DNA of 64,000 nucleotides, taken from the NCBI RefSeq assembly GCF_003369915.1, contig NW_022881603.1, forward strand, positions 36,789,124 through 36,853,123, read 5' to 3'. Origin of the DNA: Drosophila miranda (lineage: Eukaryota; Arthropoda; Insecta; Diptera; Drosophilidae). A program made the position numbers and the translations under genes. This document shows positions 1-17,645 of the stretch, piece by piece. The notes beneath the pieces were generated by a model. That model saw nothing but the letters and a program-made list of their open reading frames with translations. It was not told where the DNA came from and made no database searches. The number at the start of each line of letters is the position of its first letter. Position 1 is the stretch's first letter.

Positions 1-994
1 TCTTTATTGTAAGCCAGGTAAAAATATGTGTCTAATAGATGTCTACGTAGATGACATTATTTTGGCGTGTAAGGACCTAGATGATATATCTGATATCAAG
101 ATAAAGATCGCAGCAGAATTTGATGTGGTTGACATCGGGCCTATGCAATAATTTTTAGGTATTGAGGTGAAACGTGAAGGCAGTACGGGTGCGATTTCAA
201 TCAGCCAACGGAAGTATATTAGAGAGTTGCTCGAACAGTACAATTTGAAAGATTGTCGACAGACGTCCACGCCTCTTGAAGCTGGTTACCAGGTGGCATG
301 CAACAAAGAGGACTGCCGCAGGGTCGACATCACATCGTTCCAAAAGCTAATTGGAGAGTTATCTTATCTTGCTGTTATGACTCGTCCGGACATTGCGCAT
401 TCGGTGAACAAATTAGCACAACGTAACAAGGATCCTCATTCCCAGCATGAAGCGGCAGCCAACCACATCCTTCGATATTTGGCAAAAACTATCGACTGGG
501 AGATATGCTACACAAAGCAAGGAAAGGCAATTGAGTGTTTTGTTGATGCAGATTGGGCAAGTGATATGACGAACCGAAAGTCATTCACTGGCTATGTATG
601 CATGTTGGCAGGAGGAGCGGTTTCTTGGGAATCAAGAAAGCAATCGACGGTTGCCCTCAGTTCCACGGAGGTAGAGTACATAGCCTTATCATCTGCAGCA
701 AAAGAGGCGATATACTTTCGCAGCCTACTGATTGACTTGAAGCTGATGTCCAAGGAGTCAGATGTACGGCGACAACATTGGAGCACAGCAGCTTGCTAGA
801 AACCCCATGTTTCATGCACGTACAAAGCACATCGACGTCAAGATACATCATATTCGAGAGGTTCTCAAGAGAGGTGAAGTCAACATTGCGTATCTGCCAA
901 CCGATGAGATGATAGCAGATGTCCTCACAAAGAACTTAGCCAAGGTTAAGCACCATCAATTTGTATTCGCATTTGGTTTAAAAGATCGTTTATA
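1..994 (+). pseudogene. copia-type pol remnant (RT C-terminus and RNase H)
   Basis: Translation shows the YVDDIIL catalytic loop of a copia reverse transcriptase (about 43-65), then the copia-type RNase H with VDADWASD (about 541-570), SSTEVEYIAL and the terminal KHIDVKIHHIRE and ADVLTKNL motifs. Two lesions are visible. One is an in-frame TAA at about 149, where the other family member in this window has a tyrosine codon. The other is a one-base frameshift near 755-765 that separates the frame ending at 799 from the one running 762-994. The enzyme would copy element RNA into cDNA in virus-like particles; this copy cannot. Confidence 0.88.
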
Positions 995-1067
995 AGTGCT
1001 TGACATGTTATTGAATATAAGTTAAGTATATTTTAAGTTTGTAAACATGCGTTGTGTTGAGGAGGAG

Positions 1068-1256
1068 TGTTCAAAGTGACCGCCACGATAATTAGATATT
1101 GATCTCTAACAACACTGCGCATGTGCCCTGCTGCATATCGATGTTCTCATATCGATATTCTTCTTTCGGCGTCGGTCTCTTGCGTATGTTACTCGGAAGC
1201 ACATATAATTCTGTATACTGATATTCTTCTGTCTTACAAATAAAATAACTTTAACA
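1068..1256 (+). repeat. 3' LTR of the copia-type element
   Basis: A 189-bp LTR beginning TGTTCAAAG and ending TTAACA, directly after a purine-rich plus-strand priming tract. The same LTR occurs inverted at 21282-21484, where it is 203 bp; the 14-bp difference is a short tandem duplication (GATATGAGAACATC) present only in that copy. An AATAAAA-type polyadenylation signal lies close to the 3' end. Confidence 0.88.
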
Positions 1257-1300
1257 AAAACTAATTGGAAAAATAAACAATTGAATGTATTACTTTTTTA

Positions 1301-1450
1301 TATTAAATGCATGATTTTTCGTGAAAAATCATCACTTATTAAGTGCATGCAAAAATCATGCATTTAATAAGCGATGATTTAAGCCAAAAAATCATCACTT
1401 ATAAAATCCATGTTTTTTCGTCGCTTATTAAGTGCATGATTTTTCGGCAA
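1301..1450. repeat. short hairpin-forming inverted repeats
   Basis: The stretch contains near-perfect inverted arms at 1326-1349 and 1357-1380 separated by about 7 bases (22 of 24 positions pair). A second, less perfect set follows at about 1388-1447 using the same AAATCATCACTTAT / TGCATGATTT words. It directly follows the copia LTR. It looks like a foldback-type or MITE-like remnant; no coding sequence is present. Confidence 0.6.
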
Positions 1451-1696
1451 CGCTCGATTATGCCCTAGGACATCTCCATGTTAAAGTAAACAGCTCAGCG
1501 TATGGCCGGTCATCGACTATGTCCTCGGGGGTAGTGACGTGGTCATCGACGTGTCAGCAGCTGAGTCATCGATGACCCGTACTGCAGGGACATGCACTTT
1601 CAACAAAACATACACATCCATATGCACGTACATACATTTGTATGCATTTCATGCACGTACACCGGTAAAAACTGTTTGAATCTCGTAACGACTTAC

Positions 1697-1917
1697 CAAA
1701 TTAATATCAATGTTGTCACAATATTGAGGATGAGACCGACAATTGTAATTAGATTCGGCGCAAGCCAAAGTGGTGTTTGGCCAACCAGCCAGTTCCACCA
1801 TGGCTGCAGCAAAGGATCCAGAAGGCTTGCGCTGAAGCATGAGTATTTGTGTTCGCTAAGATTTCGCAGCTGCTGGGCGCTGAGAATGTGACTTTCCTTG
1901 TAGACAAGTAGCGGCAT
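1697..1917 (-). CDS. bbc: choline/ethanolamine phosphotransferase, first coding exon (partial gene)
   Basis: The exon encodes 73 complete codons starting MPLLVYKESHILS. It contains the SEHKYSC...SLLDPLLQPWWNWLV block followed by PLWLAPNLITIVGL, the conserved N-terminus of eukaryotic CEPT/CPT1-type CDP-alcohol phosphatidyltransferases. These enzymes make phosphatidylcholine or phosphatidylethanolamine from diacylglycerol and CDP-choline/ethanolamine in ER membranes. The last residues begin the first membrane helix. The exon ends in a canonical donor (GTAAGT, plus-strand 1691-1696), splitting a Trp codon. The catalytic DG-x2-AR-x8-G-x3-D motif lies in later exons, which are not in this window: 440 bases downstream the sequence becomes a copia LTR. 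I cannot tell whether the rest of the gene lies beyond it or was lost. The family call is firm; the paralogue (bbc rather than another fly CEPT) is from memory. Confidence 0.75.
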
Positions 1918-2285
1918 TTTTACTTTCTGTTGAGTGCGGCGGGTGGTGGAGTGTGTGGCTGAGCGTAAGGGTGGGATGATAACACTTCAGGAGATTTCGT
2001 GAAACTTTCCGCAGGCGCTTTTCACTTTCCGCGCATTTGTATACGTGTATATGTCGTATGACTCGAAGCTAACTGTGGGCCTAGGGATTTTCTTTTCAGC
2101 GCCTATTTTTTCACGTGTGTCAAACACAGCACAGAATCTTCTTATCACTTGAACCCACCGAGCCTCGTTTTCTGGGTATTTAGAAATACGTGCTCCTTGC
2201 GTGCACATACACGTATTATGTGCGTATTATGCACATTTACAATGTATTTAAATTAATTTCATTGGACGAGCACCCGCTACCACAC

Positions 2286-2390
2286 TTCCAGTGTCAACGC
2301 GGATTTTTGAAATACGGTCCTCAGAAATATAACAAAATATACCGTCTCGTTTTCAAAATATACCGTAAATATACCGATGAAAAAACGAAC
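2286..2390. promoter_or_regulatory. clustered AAATATACCG-type motifs upstream of bbc
   Basis: Between 2309 and 2385 the words AAATACGG, AAATATAAC, AAATATACCG, AAATATACCG and ATATACCGATG follow one another at short spacing, about 370-470 bp upstream of the bbc start codon. They resemble the GGTATTTT-like core-promoter motif of Drosophila housekeeping promoters (motif 6 of the Ohler set). Similar words occur in flank U (about 16787-16850 and its copies) upstream of mars. The promoter role is inferred. Confidence 0.35.
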
Positions 2391-2429
2391 TTAGCCCACT
2401 TAAGCCCCCTCTATTTAAATATTTCAACT

Positions 2430-4340
2430 GCTTGAGGTAAATGGCGGAAAATATTAACGATTGTAAATTCTTCCTGTAGATTCATGCTATCTTTCATCTG
2501 AACTTAAAAATCACAACGCTTACTTTCATCTGAACTTCGCTAAAATTTGTCAATTTTCATTATTTTCGGTGGAAAATTGGCTTGGCTTGTAATAGGTTAA
2601 TCGTTCTCCGTCAAGGAGTGGAAACCACATTGCTTAATTTTGATGTTCCGTCGAATATTATTAGCTAGATAGAACATTTAGCCATGCCCACATAATTATA
2701 TCCGATTAATTAACCTATTTTCAACTTGACTAGCTTTTTTTAAACACTTGCTTTTATTGCATTTTCGTAAAAAGAGCGAAATAAGTCAAACCAAAAAGAA
2801 GTAGCGAAATAGGTCAATCAAAACAAACGAAAAAGGAAATTGCTCAATTTTGATATTCCATTGAAAAATGCTGACTAACTAAATCTCTCAGCAATGCCCA
2901 CATAGTTTTATCCCATTGATGAATAAATTTTCTACAAAATTGGATAGTTTTTAATCCTTGCTTTTATTGTATTTATTGTAAAAAAAGGTTTAAACGAAAA
3001 AGTTCAACAAAAAAAGAGTCGCTATTTTGCGTGTAAGCCGTAGTATATGCCTTTGTATACCCTATTTTGTTAATTTTATATGAAAGTATAAAGATTATAT
3101 GAAGATAAACGTAACTAATAAAGACCTTTTCTCAAAATGACATTTTTTAGACATATTCAAGTTTATTATTGGTATATTGTATATATATATCTCGATCCTG
3201 ATACCAATTCTTGGTCCCTGCAAGAAAAAAATAAGCTTCAAATATCGTTGAAATATGTTTAAAACAGAGACTAAATTGTTTTTTGCCTTCTTTGGAGCCT
3301 AGGATAACAAACATATTCACAATTCTATAACATCCATTTCCCCCAGGGTATGTGTGCATGAAATGGGACTCATTGTTGTCAACCGGTTATGACGACTAAT
3401 TCCTGGTTATTCTTTCTTCCGTCGAATATTCCCAGCTATATAGATCTCTCAGTTTTGCCCAGATATTTTTATATGATTTATGAATCAATTTTGATCAGGA
3501 TTAACTACTTTTAAATACTTGCATGTTTTTTGTCTTGAGAAAAACACGGTTTCAACAAAAATGTTCAATAGTCGCAGGTTGTGACGTCAATGTTGCTGGT
3601 ATTTGCAGACTCATTTAAGTCAACCCAGGGTATGGGCATTTGTATACCCTATTTCGTGAATATTATATTGAGATACTGTTTTCCCAAGCTGCTTTCAAAT
3701 GTAATTAATAAACCCCTTGTGTTAGATTGCATTCTTTTGGCCTAATCATGCATTTGATTAGTTTCTTGAACCAATTCGTGGAAGACCACAAAAAAAATCC
3801 GAGTGGTGTGCGCCAAATGGAAATTGTTTGAAAGTAAAAGAACGACAAAGAATTTAAGGGCAATCCATTGGAATAAATGATGCACAGAAATACGATTCTA
3901 GAGAGCGAAAATTAAAAAAAAAAAAACCAGGATATGGAAGCTTCAATGCCCTTTGTTCTTAAATCTACCTTTAAAAAATCAATTTAGTAGATTTATTTCC
4001 GATAAAGTAACGTCAAACGCGTGAATGATATGTTTTTGGTAAGCGATGTTAAGTATCTAAAACATCGATATATACTATTTTGTTGTTTTAGACTGGTATT
4101 TTTCTGTAATAAACTGAACTTTTCGGCATTTTTTTTGTTTTTTGAGAAAAACCATTAATAGCCTGTGATTATTATTTTAAAACACATTTTAACACTTGTG
4201 GCTTGTCTATCGGCTTCAGCTAGGAGAATGCATATTTGTTTACCTTATATCCTCTAATTAATTAGTTTTTCCAATCTGCTTTGAAGTCCAGTTAAAGACT
4301 TTTATCAGGTCGACATGTTCCTTATCTATTCATGAGTTTA
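2430..4340. repeat. old, diverged AT-rich repeat modules between bbc and drk
   Basis: No gene is visible. The stretch contains several diverged copies of one module: TGCCCACATA...TTTTAT at about 2690, 2894 and 3457, each followed 50-70 bp later by a CTTGC(T/A)TTT...GTAAAAA segment (about 2748, 2958, 3522, with a weaker one near 4120). A TTTGTATACCCTATTT word recurs at about 3052 and 3642. Flank V upstream of each mars copy contains related sequence (for example about 32874-32945). This looks like an ancient dispersed or tandem non-coding element; I do not recognise the family. Confidence 0.4.
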
Positions 4341-6005
4341 ATTAGATTCCTGTATATATATGTATCTCGATCCCTTTGCATAATCTAGGCCTCCATAGAA
4401 GACCATGAAACTGCAAGTATGGACTAGACTAGACTAGAGAGCTGTTGAGCGCGAAAAAAGTAACAAATTTGAATTTAAATTTATAGTTTTTATTATATAA
4501 ATCAGTTACCGCTTAGACTAATTCCTCAACTTAACATATTCGGTTTTTAATTATATCTAAACCTTGTTGTTTGCGGCTGTTCTGGTTCTCTGGGCCGAGA
4601 AATGTTGGCAAAATGCCGGCCAAATATGCTCAAAAAGTACAAAAAACCATTCAATTGTTGCCTCTGCCTATATAAACTATGGCCCATCATCAAAAACAAT
4701 TACTGATGTGTTATTTCTTCCATGAGGCATTAGTTATTGGATATTAGGAAAATGTATACGTGTAGGTAAAAAATTGGCTTAAAGTGTTCTGTTTTCGTTT
4801 GTTTTAAATTACTTATTGGGCAACTCTCATTACATTTCATTTCATTTTTGTATGCATATATAGTTATGTAGTCAAATAATGCTCAAATAAGAATATCCAT
4901 TCTGTATCGTCGGCAAATGACGACAAATAAGCATACACAGGACTCAACCCACATTCCATTCCATTTTATAAATACAATAGTTTTATGTAATAATTTATAG
5001 CACAATGTAATATAGCAAGCAGTTTCAAACTTTTTACACATGTCACACATTTTTCGCTTCCATTTTCACAATTGGTTTAAACATATAATCGAGAAAACAC
5101 AGGCAGCATGTAGCAGGCAGCAGACTGACTTCCAAAAGTAAAAAATTATTGAAAATTTCGCAATTTGGAAATGGGGGAAACAAAATTGCACACAATTTAG
5201 AGTGTTAATGTCAGTTTTAAAAGCCGCGAGAAGTGCATGTGTGCTGCCGGTGGCTTACATAATATATAATATCGTTCGATTTGCATTATGAATGTATATA
5301 CGATCGTGTGTGTGTGTGTGTGTGTTTATCGTATGTATATAGTAACCAGCGATGCAAAAATTAATTTAATTTACTTGGTAATCATTTACGATAATATAAT
5401 ATAAATTTTGTTTTAGTTGTCTTCAGTTTTGTTGAGACATTTAGGCAAAAGTTTGTTTCTTTTCATAGAGAATTTTTTTGTTTTGTTTTCTATAAATTTG
5501 TTAAGCAATAGTTTGGGTTTGTTGGTAATTTGTTATATCATAATTAATTAAAGTGTTTGCTCTCTTCTACCTCCTCCTCCTCCTCCCTAAGGAGCTGCAC
5601 ACTCGCTTCGAAGCACAGGACACAAATATTCTTCTCTATCGATCTTATGTTATATGTATATAGTATAATATTTATATCAAAAATCGGTTCGTTTACAATA
5701 ATAATAGTGCCATCGTCATCATCATGTTCGTGTTGTTATTGTATGCATGAATGTGTCTCTTCTGCAAATATATATTCGTATGCGCATATCGTTGCGGTCC
5801 AAGTGTTGGCACTCCATTCTTTCCTTAACTGTGAAACTCTACTTATTAGGTTTTGGGTCTGGTCTGGGACTATGAACTAACGTCTTAGGCTCGCTCTCCC
5901 ACCTTGGACGCAGCTCTATATACACATACACATATATATGTATATATATTTCGTTTTAAATGTAGTAAATGGATGCTTAGGGGCTTTAATTATACATACT
6001 ACTAT
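4341..6005. other. intergenic DNA, possibly distal drk 3' UTR
   Basis: No coding signature, tRNA or recognisable transposon is visible. It is AT-rich, with a (TG)n run at about 5306-5325, a CTCCTCCTCC run near 5570, and ATATGTATAT-rich tracts. It lies 1.1-2.7 kb beyond the drk stop codon, and drk has long 3' UTRs in flies, so part could be transcribed with drk; nothing in the sequence proves this. Confidence 0.4.
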
Positions 6006-6827
6006 TGTCGGGCGCTGCGTGGCCACTGCAAATTGATTTCTTGCTTTTGGCTACAACAATGATCCGATCTGATCCAGATTCAGCAATCTGATAGATATAG
6101 TCATTATCTATGATTCTGCGTTTTTAGTTTTCTCGAATGTGCAATATTGTGGATGCAACAGATTTTCGTCCTTTGTGTGGGCGGAAGGGGGTGGGGCGAA
6201 ATTCTGAGATATACGTTTTATAGTGAGATCTAACAGAAGTGCGGATACCAAATTTGGTTACTCTAGCCTTAATAGTCTCTGAGATTTGTGGATGCCCCAG
6301 ATTTTCGTCCTTTGCGGGGGCGGAAGGGGGTGTGGCGAAATTTGGACACGAAACGGTCAAGGTCCGATATCACAGGAGTGTGGATACCAAATTTGGTTGA
6401 TCTGGATCTTATAGGTTCTGAGATCCATGAACTCATATTTTGCAATTGGCAAAGCCGACCATGAAACCTGTGTGTTAGAGAGAGACAGAGCGAGAAAGAA
6501 TGAAATTGTTTTCTTGATTCTGGCTATAATAATTATACGATCTGGTTGAGATCTTACATTCTAAAACATATAGTCATCCTCTACGATTCTGCGTTTTTGG
6601 TTTTATCGTATCTCTTATAGTCTTTGAGCACTAGGCGCTGAAGGGGACGGACGGACGGACGGACAGACGGACAGACAGACAGGGCTCAATCGACTCGGCT
6701 ATTGATGCTGATCAAGCATATATATACTTTATGGGGTCGGAAACGATTCCTTCTGGACGTTACACACATCCACTTTTACCACAAATCTAATATACCCCAA
6801 TACTCATTTTGAGTATCGGGTATAAAA
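6006..6827 (+). mobile_element. DINE-1/Helentron-type element, 5'-truncated
   Basis: It starts inside the family consensus at GTCGGGCGCTGCG and runs through the GATCTGATCC core, the paired TTTTCGTCCTTTG blocks and a GGAC/AGAC microsatellite (about 6647-6682). It ends at the conserved GAGTATCGGGTATAAAAA terminus. It lies about 235 bp beyond the drk stop codon, in the likely drk 3' UTR or just past it. Elements of this type encode no protein and are mobilised in trans by Helitron-like Rep/helicase proteins. Confidence 0.88.
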
Positions 6828-7061
6828 ACGTCAAAATGTAAAAAATGCATTCGGCTTATACATATGTATGTATGCTCAGAGTTTCGTATACTCGTATGTA
6901 TATACGCGATCTACGAGTTCGATCCATCCATCCATCCCCTTGCTTGTATATAAATATTTAAAAATTTTGTGTTTAGTAATCTGTTGTGGTTGTTGTTGAT
7001 TTTGCTTCTTCTGTGTTTCTGTGGGGAGTAGGGTGCATGTGTCCTTTAGATATTTATCTTA

Positions 7062-14257
<7,196 letters not shown>

Positions 14258-14487
14258 GTTTTTTATTGTTGTTGCTCCGTGCGTAATGAATAGCGCGTAG
14301 TTTTGTGTTTGTCGCCTTTTAGTTAGTCACTTGCTCTGTTTTTTTGTGTTGTTTTATCAGCCTTGAATGCACCACACTCACACACGCGCACAGCATACAT
14401 ACATATGTATGAGGGTTTCTTTCGTATTTTCCAGCTCTGTTGAGATTAAAATAGTGCTCTTATTACTTTGATTTCCATTTTATTATA
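14258..14487 (-). promoter_or_regulatory. drk 5' leader / upstream flank
   Basis: This is the sequence immediately upstream of the drk start codon, with a TTATTGTTGTTGC tract, CA-rich microsatellite (about 14370-14390) and TATGTATGA. The segment from about 14270 to 14487 reappears at 42624-43185 and 61827-62047, so the amplified module begins about a dozen bases upstream of the drk ATG and carries the probable leader without any drk coding sequence. It is bounded by the Tc1 insertion at 14488. The transcription start is not determinable by eye. Confidence 0.5.
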
Positions 14488-16126
14488 CAGTCAAGGAAAA
14501 AAGTCAACATACAGCACCGATTTTTCAATATTTCGGGTTTTCGCAATGAAAATTAAAAAAGTTGGTATGCCATTATTTAGGACACTTAAAGTTATTATTA
14601 TTTCAGAAAAAAAACTTAAACAAAAATTATGTATACTAAAGTTACAACGAAAAAACATAAAATGTTCACGGAAAAAAGTGTACATACAGCCTCTATGCTT
14701 TTGTATTATAGTCTCAAAGTCATCTTAATATTAATACTTTTTATACTTTTAATATTTGGTTGGTCCACCATTGGCATCTATTACAGCCTGTAGTCGTCGG
14801 GGCATCGATGCCACCAAATTTTCGGTTGTTGTGGGCGGAACTTTGGCCCAAGCTCGAATGAGGGCGGTTTTGAGGCTTTCCCGACTACTGATGTTATACT
14901 TCCGTACCAATCTTTCTAAAATGTCCCAAAGATGTTCGATTGGGTTAAGGTCTGGAGATTGGGGTGGTGAACGAAGCTGTCTTGTGGCATAATACAGCAA
15001 CCAATCACGCACAACATGTGCGGTGTGCTTTGGATCGTTGTCCTGTTGGAAGATCCAACTGCTTCCCAGGCTCAATGTATCCACCGATGTGCTCCAAAAT
15101 TGGCGGAACACATCGAAAAGTGTTCAGGAGTCATTGTGCACCCAAAAACAATTGCCAATTTTTTGCACAGGATGGTTTCAAGAGCCGAGTTCCACGAAGG
15201 AAACCATTGATTTCAGAAAAGAATCGGATTTTGCGCCTGGAATTCGCCAAAGCGCACTTAAATAAGGATCCAAACTTTTGTAAAAGCGTTTTATTTACAG
15301 ATGAAAGTAAATACAACATTTTCGGAAGGGATGGCCGTTCCAGAGTTTGGAGAAAGGCAAACACCGCGCTTGACCCTATAAACATAATACCCACCGTCAA
15401 GCATGGAGGTGGTAGTGTAATGGTTTGGGGCGCTATGGCGTCGCCTGGAGTAGGTAATTTGGTGTTTGTGGAAGGGATATGGATCGCTTCCAGTATAAGA
15501 AGATATTGGAAGAAAATTTGGAAACATCGGTGGATACATTGAGCCTGGGAAGCAGTTGGATCTTCCAACAGGACAACGATCCAAAGCACACCGCACATGT
15601 TGTGCGTGATTGGTTGCTGTATTATGCCCCAAGACAGCTTCGTTCACCACCCCAATCTCCAGACCTTAACCCAATCGAACATCTTTGGGACATTTTAGAA
15701 AGATTGGTACGGAAGTATAACATCAGCAGTCGGGAAAGCCTCAAAACCGCCCTCATTCGAGCTTGGGCCGAAGTTCCGCCCACAACAACCGAAAATTTGG
15801 TGGCATCGATGCCCCGACGACTACAGGCTGTAATAGATGCCAATGGTGGACCAACCAAATATTAAAAGTATAAAAAGTATTAATATTAAGATGACTTTGA
15901 GACTATAATACAAAAGCATAGAGGCTGTATGTACACTTTTTTCGGTGAACATTTTATGTTTTTTCGTTGTAACTTTAGTATACATCATTTTTGTTTACGT
16001 TTTTTTTCTGAAATAATAATAACTTTAAGTGTCCTAAATAATGGCATACCAACTTTTTTAATTTTCATTGCGAAAACCCGAAATATTGAAAAATCGGTGC
16101 TGTATGTTGACTTTTTTCCTTGACTG
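14488..16126. mobile_element. palindromic Tc1-type element, orientation A
   Basis: The element starts CAGTCAAGGAAAAAAGTC and ends with the inverse, flanked by TA on both sides as expected for Tc1/mariner insertion. It is not a normal element. Two 602-bp arms (14488-15089 and 15525-16126), each comprising a terminal repeat plus the transposase C-terminal coding region, face each other around a 435-bp unique centre (15090-15524). The left end of the parent element, including the DNA-binding N-terminus, is missing. The centre reads on the plus strand here and is inverted in the copy at 62048-63535. Confidence 0.88.
15090..15865 (+). pseudogene. Tc1-type DD34E transposase, N-truncated and frameshifted
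   Basis: The frame shows LFTDESKYNIFGRDG (first catalytic Asp, about 15290-15330) and GGGSVMVWGAMA. It then needs a one-base shift near 15475 to continue as WIFQQDNDPKHTAH (second Asp) and SPDLNPIEHLWD (the Glu of DD34E), ending PTKY and a stop at 15865. The helix-turn-helix DNA-binding domain at the N-terminus is absent. The opposite arm (15111-14749, minus) encodes only the same C-terminal third. The enzyme would perform cut-and-paste transposition; neither frame is complete. Confidence 0.88.
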
Positions 16127-16866
16127 TATAAACAATAACTCATATATTTGATTGCGCGTTGTGTGTAGTTCTCCTCTCCTTTCTTTAATATTCTTGGGCG
16201 AGAAAAGCTATTAAAAATACACCGACAACCGACAAGGCAGGCAGAGCGAGAATTGACAGGCGGCGGCGGCAGCGGCGAACCGACACCGACAGAGAGGGGA
16301 GTGTGTGCGTGCGTGAGCGAGCAATCGCAGCGTTGCCAGCAGCATTTATTTAGCTAACTTAACCGATGACATCGTAAATTCACGGAAAAGCAGGTAGGAC
16401 AAAAGCAATTAAGCATTGGCTTCCATGGGGGAGAATCGGGGTAAACCTTGGCGTTTCAAACCGATTGAATGTATGTGGTTTTAACAGGAATTTAATTTTA
16501 CAAAGTAGGCCGTGTGTTCTTGCTGCTGGCAATGCTCTTGCCGTGACGTTGTTTGTTTTAGTTTTTTTAACCCAAATAAACACACGCACACACTTGTATT
16601 TATTCGGCGAATTTTGTGTGGTGTATACTGTATTTATTAATACATATTCCAGGCTCTGTCGCAGCTGTCTAAATACGTATTCTCTTTCTCGACACTTGAC
16701 ACACACTTGATATAGTTGAATGCTTATTTTTGCTTACTTTTATTATTCACTTTTATTATCATACGTGCAATGGTAAACAGACACTCAGAAATATACCAAA
16801 ACTACGTCACAAATTTCAAAATATGCCGAAAATATACTGACGTATTATTTGTATTCAAGCTGAATC
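16127..16866. other. flank U, probable drk-mars intergenic/promoter DNA (copy 1)
   Basis: About 740 bp of non-transposon sequence repeated at 23535-24275, 43644-43957 (partial) and 63536-64000 (to the window end). It contains a CGGCGGCGGCAGCGGCG patch and GAGAGAGGGGAGTG near 16260-16310, then AAATATACC/AAATATGCCG words at about 16787-16850. No convincing gene is present. Lying between divergent drk and mars, it is the natural candidate for their promoters; the Tc1 element separates it from the drk leader. Confidence 0.5.
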
Positions 16867-16880
16867 AAATTGCTTTCGGT
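16867..16880. other. empty LINE target site
   Basis: The 14-mer AAATTGCTTTCGGT occurs once here, joining flank U directly to flank V. In the later blocks the same 14-mer appears on both sides of the LINE (24276-24289 and 32068-32081). This block therefore preserves the pre-insertion state. Confidence 0.88.
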
Positions 16881-17645
16881 TGAATACTAGCTAGCAACGA
16901 CTATCAGCACTGAACACATATTTTTAACCGATAATCTAATCAATTTTATATAAAAGTGGCTAATTTTAAGTACCATCTTTATTGGCATTGTTTATAAAAT
17001 AAGGTTTCAATAAAAAATGTCAACAATTTCCACTAAGTTTATTTCTTTACATGGTAACTACCCATTTGCTACATATTAAAATCATTTTTATAAAGGGGAA
17101 TATGTGTACTTTTCAAAATTGTTGGCCCGTTCTTTTCCATATAAGCCCCATGGAAGCGCCAGTGTGAAAAACCCCCGTTATGCATATTTTTACATTCCTT
17201 TTTTTTATAGTTTTGAAAACATTGAGATTTTGATGGCAAGTGATCAAGATTTCGATGATTTCCCGCATTAATAATCGATGTGGCTCTAAATTACATTTTT
17301 ACACGACTTCTACATTGGGGCATTGGCCAAGAGGGTGAGTGCATAACCTTAATATACTGGAAAATACTATGGAAAGTATTTTTATATTTTGCAAGGTGTG
17401 TGAGCCAGACATTGTGGCAAGAAAATCAGTGTACTAAGTGACTTGGCGATAAAATATACGGTCTGAAATATGCCACATATACCCACTTAAGACCCCTCTA
17501 TTTAAACAGTCATTGTAGATACCTCCTATCTCTTCTTTTACTCACAAAAAAAAACCCACTATATCCACGATTTTCACTATTTTCGGTGCAATATTAAAAT
17601 ACCCCTTTGGCATACAATGGGCTAATCGTTCTGTGATTTGATATT
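16881..17645. other. flank V, mars upstream region (copy 1, truncated)
   Basis: Non-coding, AT-rich DNA that precedes mars in every block (32082-33265, 37668-38855, 50601-51846, 56801-58038). Here it stops abruptly at 17645, about 430 bp short of the mars start, and passes directly into copia-type coding sequence. This implies a deletion that removed proximal V and the 3' part of the copia element. Confidence 0.75.

Larger units (their letters stand above)
1..1256 (+). mobile_element. copia-type LTR retrotransposon, 3' fragment
   Basis: The 3' end of a Ty1/copia element enters from the left edge of the window: the end of the reverse transcriptase, the RNase H domain, a purine-rich tract (GAGGAGGAG, 1059-1067 area) and a complete LTR. 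It belongs to the same family as the element at 17646-21484, and the two overlap in the reverse transcriptase region at near identity. It lies beyond the 3' side of the only bbc exon seen here, so it is either in bbc intron 1 or at a breakpoint of that gene. The body has a nonsense codon and a frameshift, so this copy is dead. Confidence 0.9.

Noticed and set aside
6640..6690. Short regularly repeated units (GGAC/AGAC) resembling a CRISPR-like or satellite array here and in other DINE-1 copies
   Set aside because: They are the 4-bp microsatellite that is a constant part of DINE-1. There are no spacers, and the organism is a eukaryote.
16380..16710. Overlapping frames of about 80-110 codons on both strands in flank U (also 23762-24119)
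   Set aside because: No domain or sensible composition is visible, the frames are not conserved in length between the repeated copies, and both strands are open at once.
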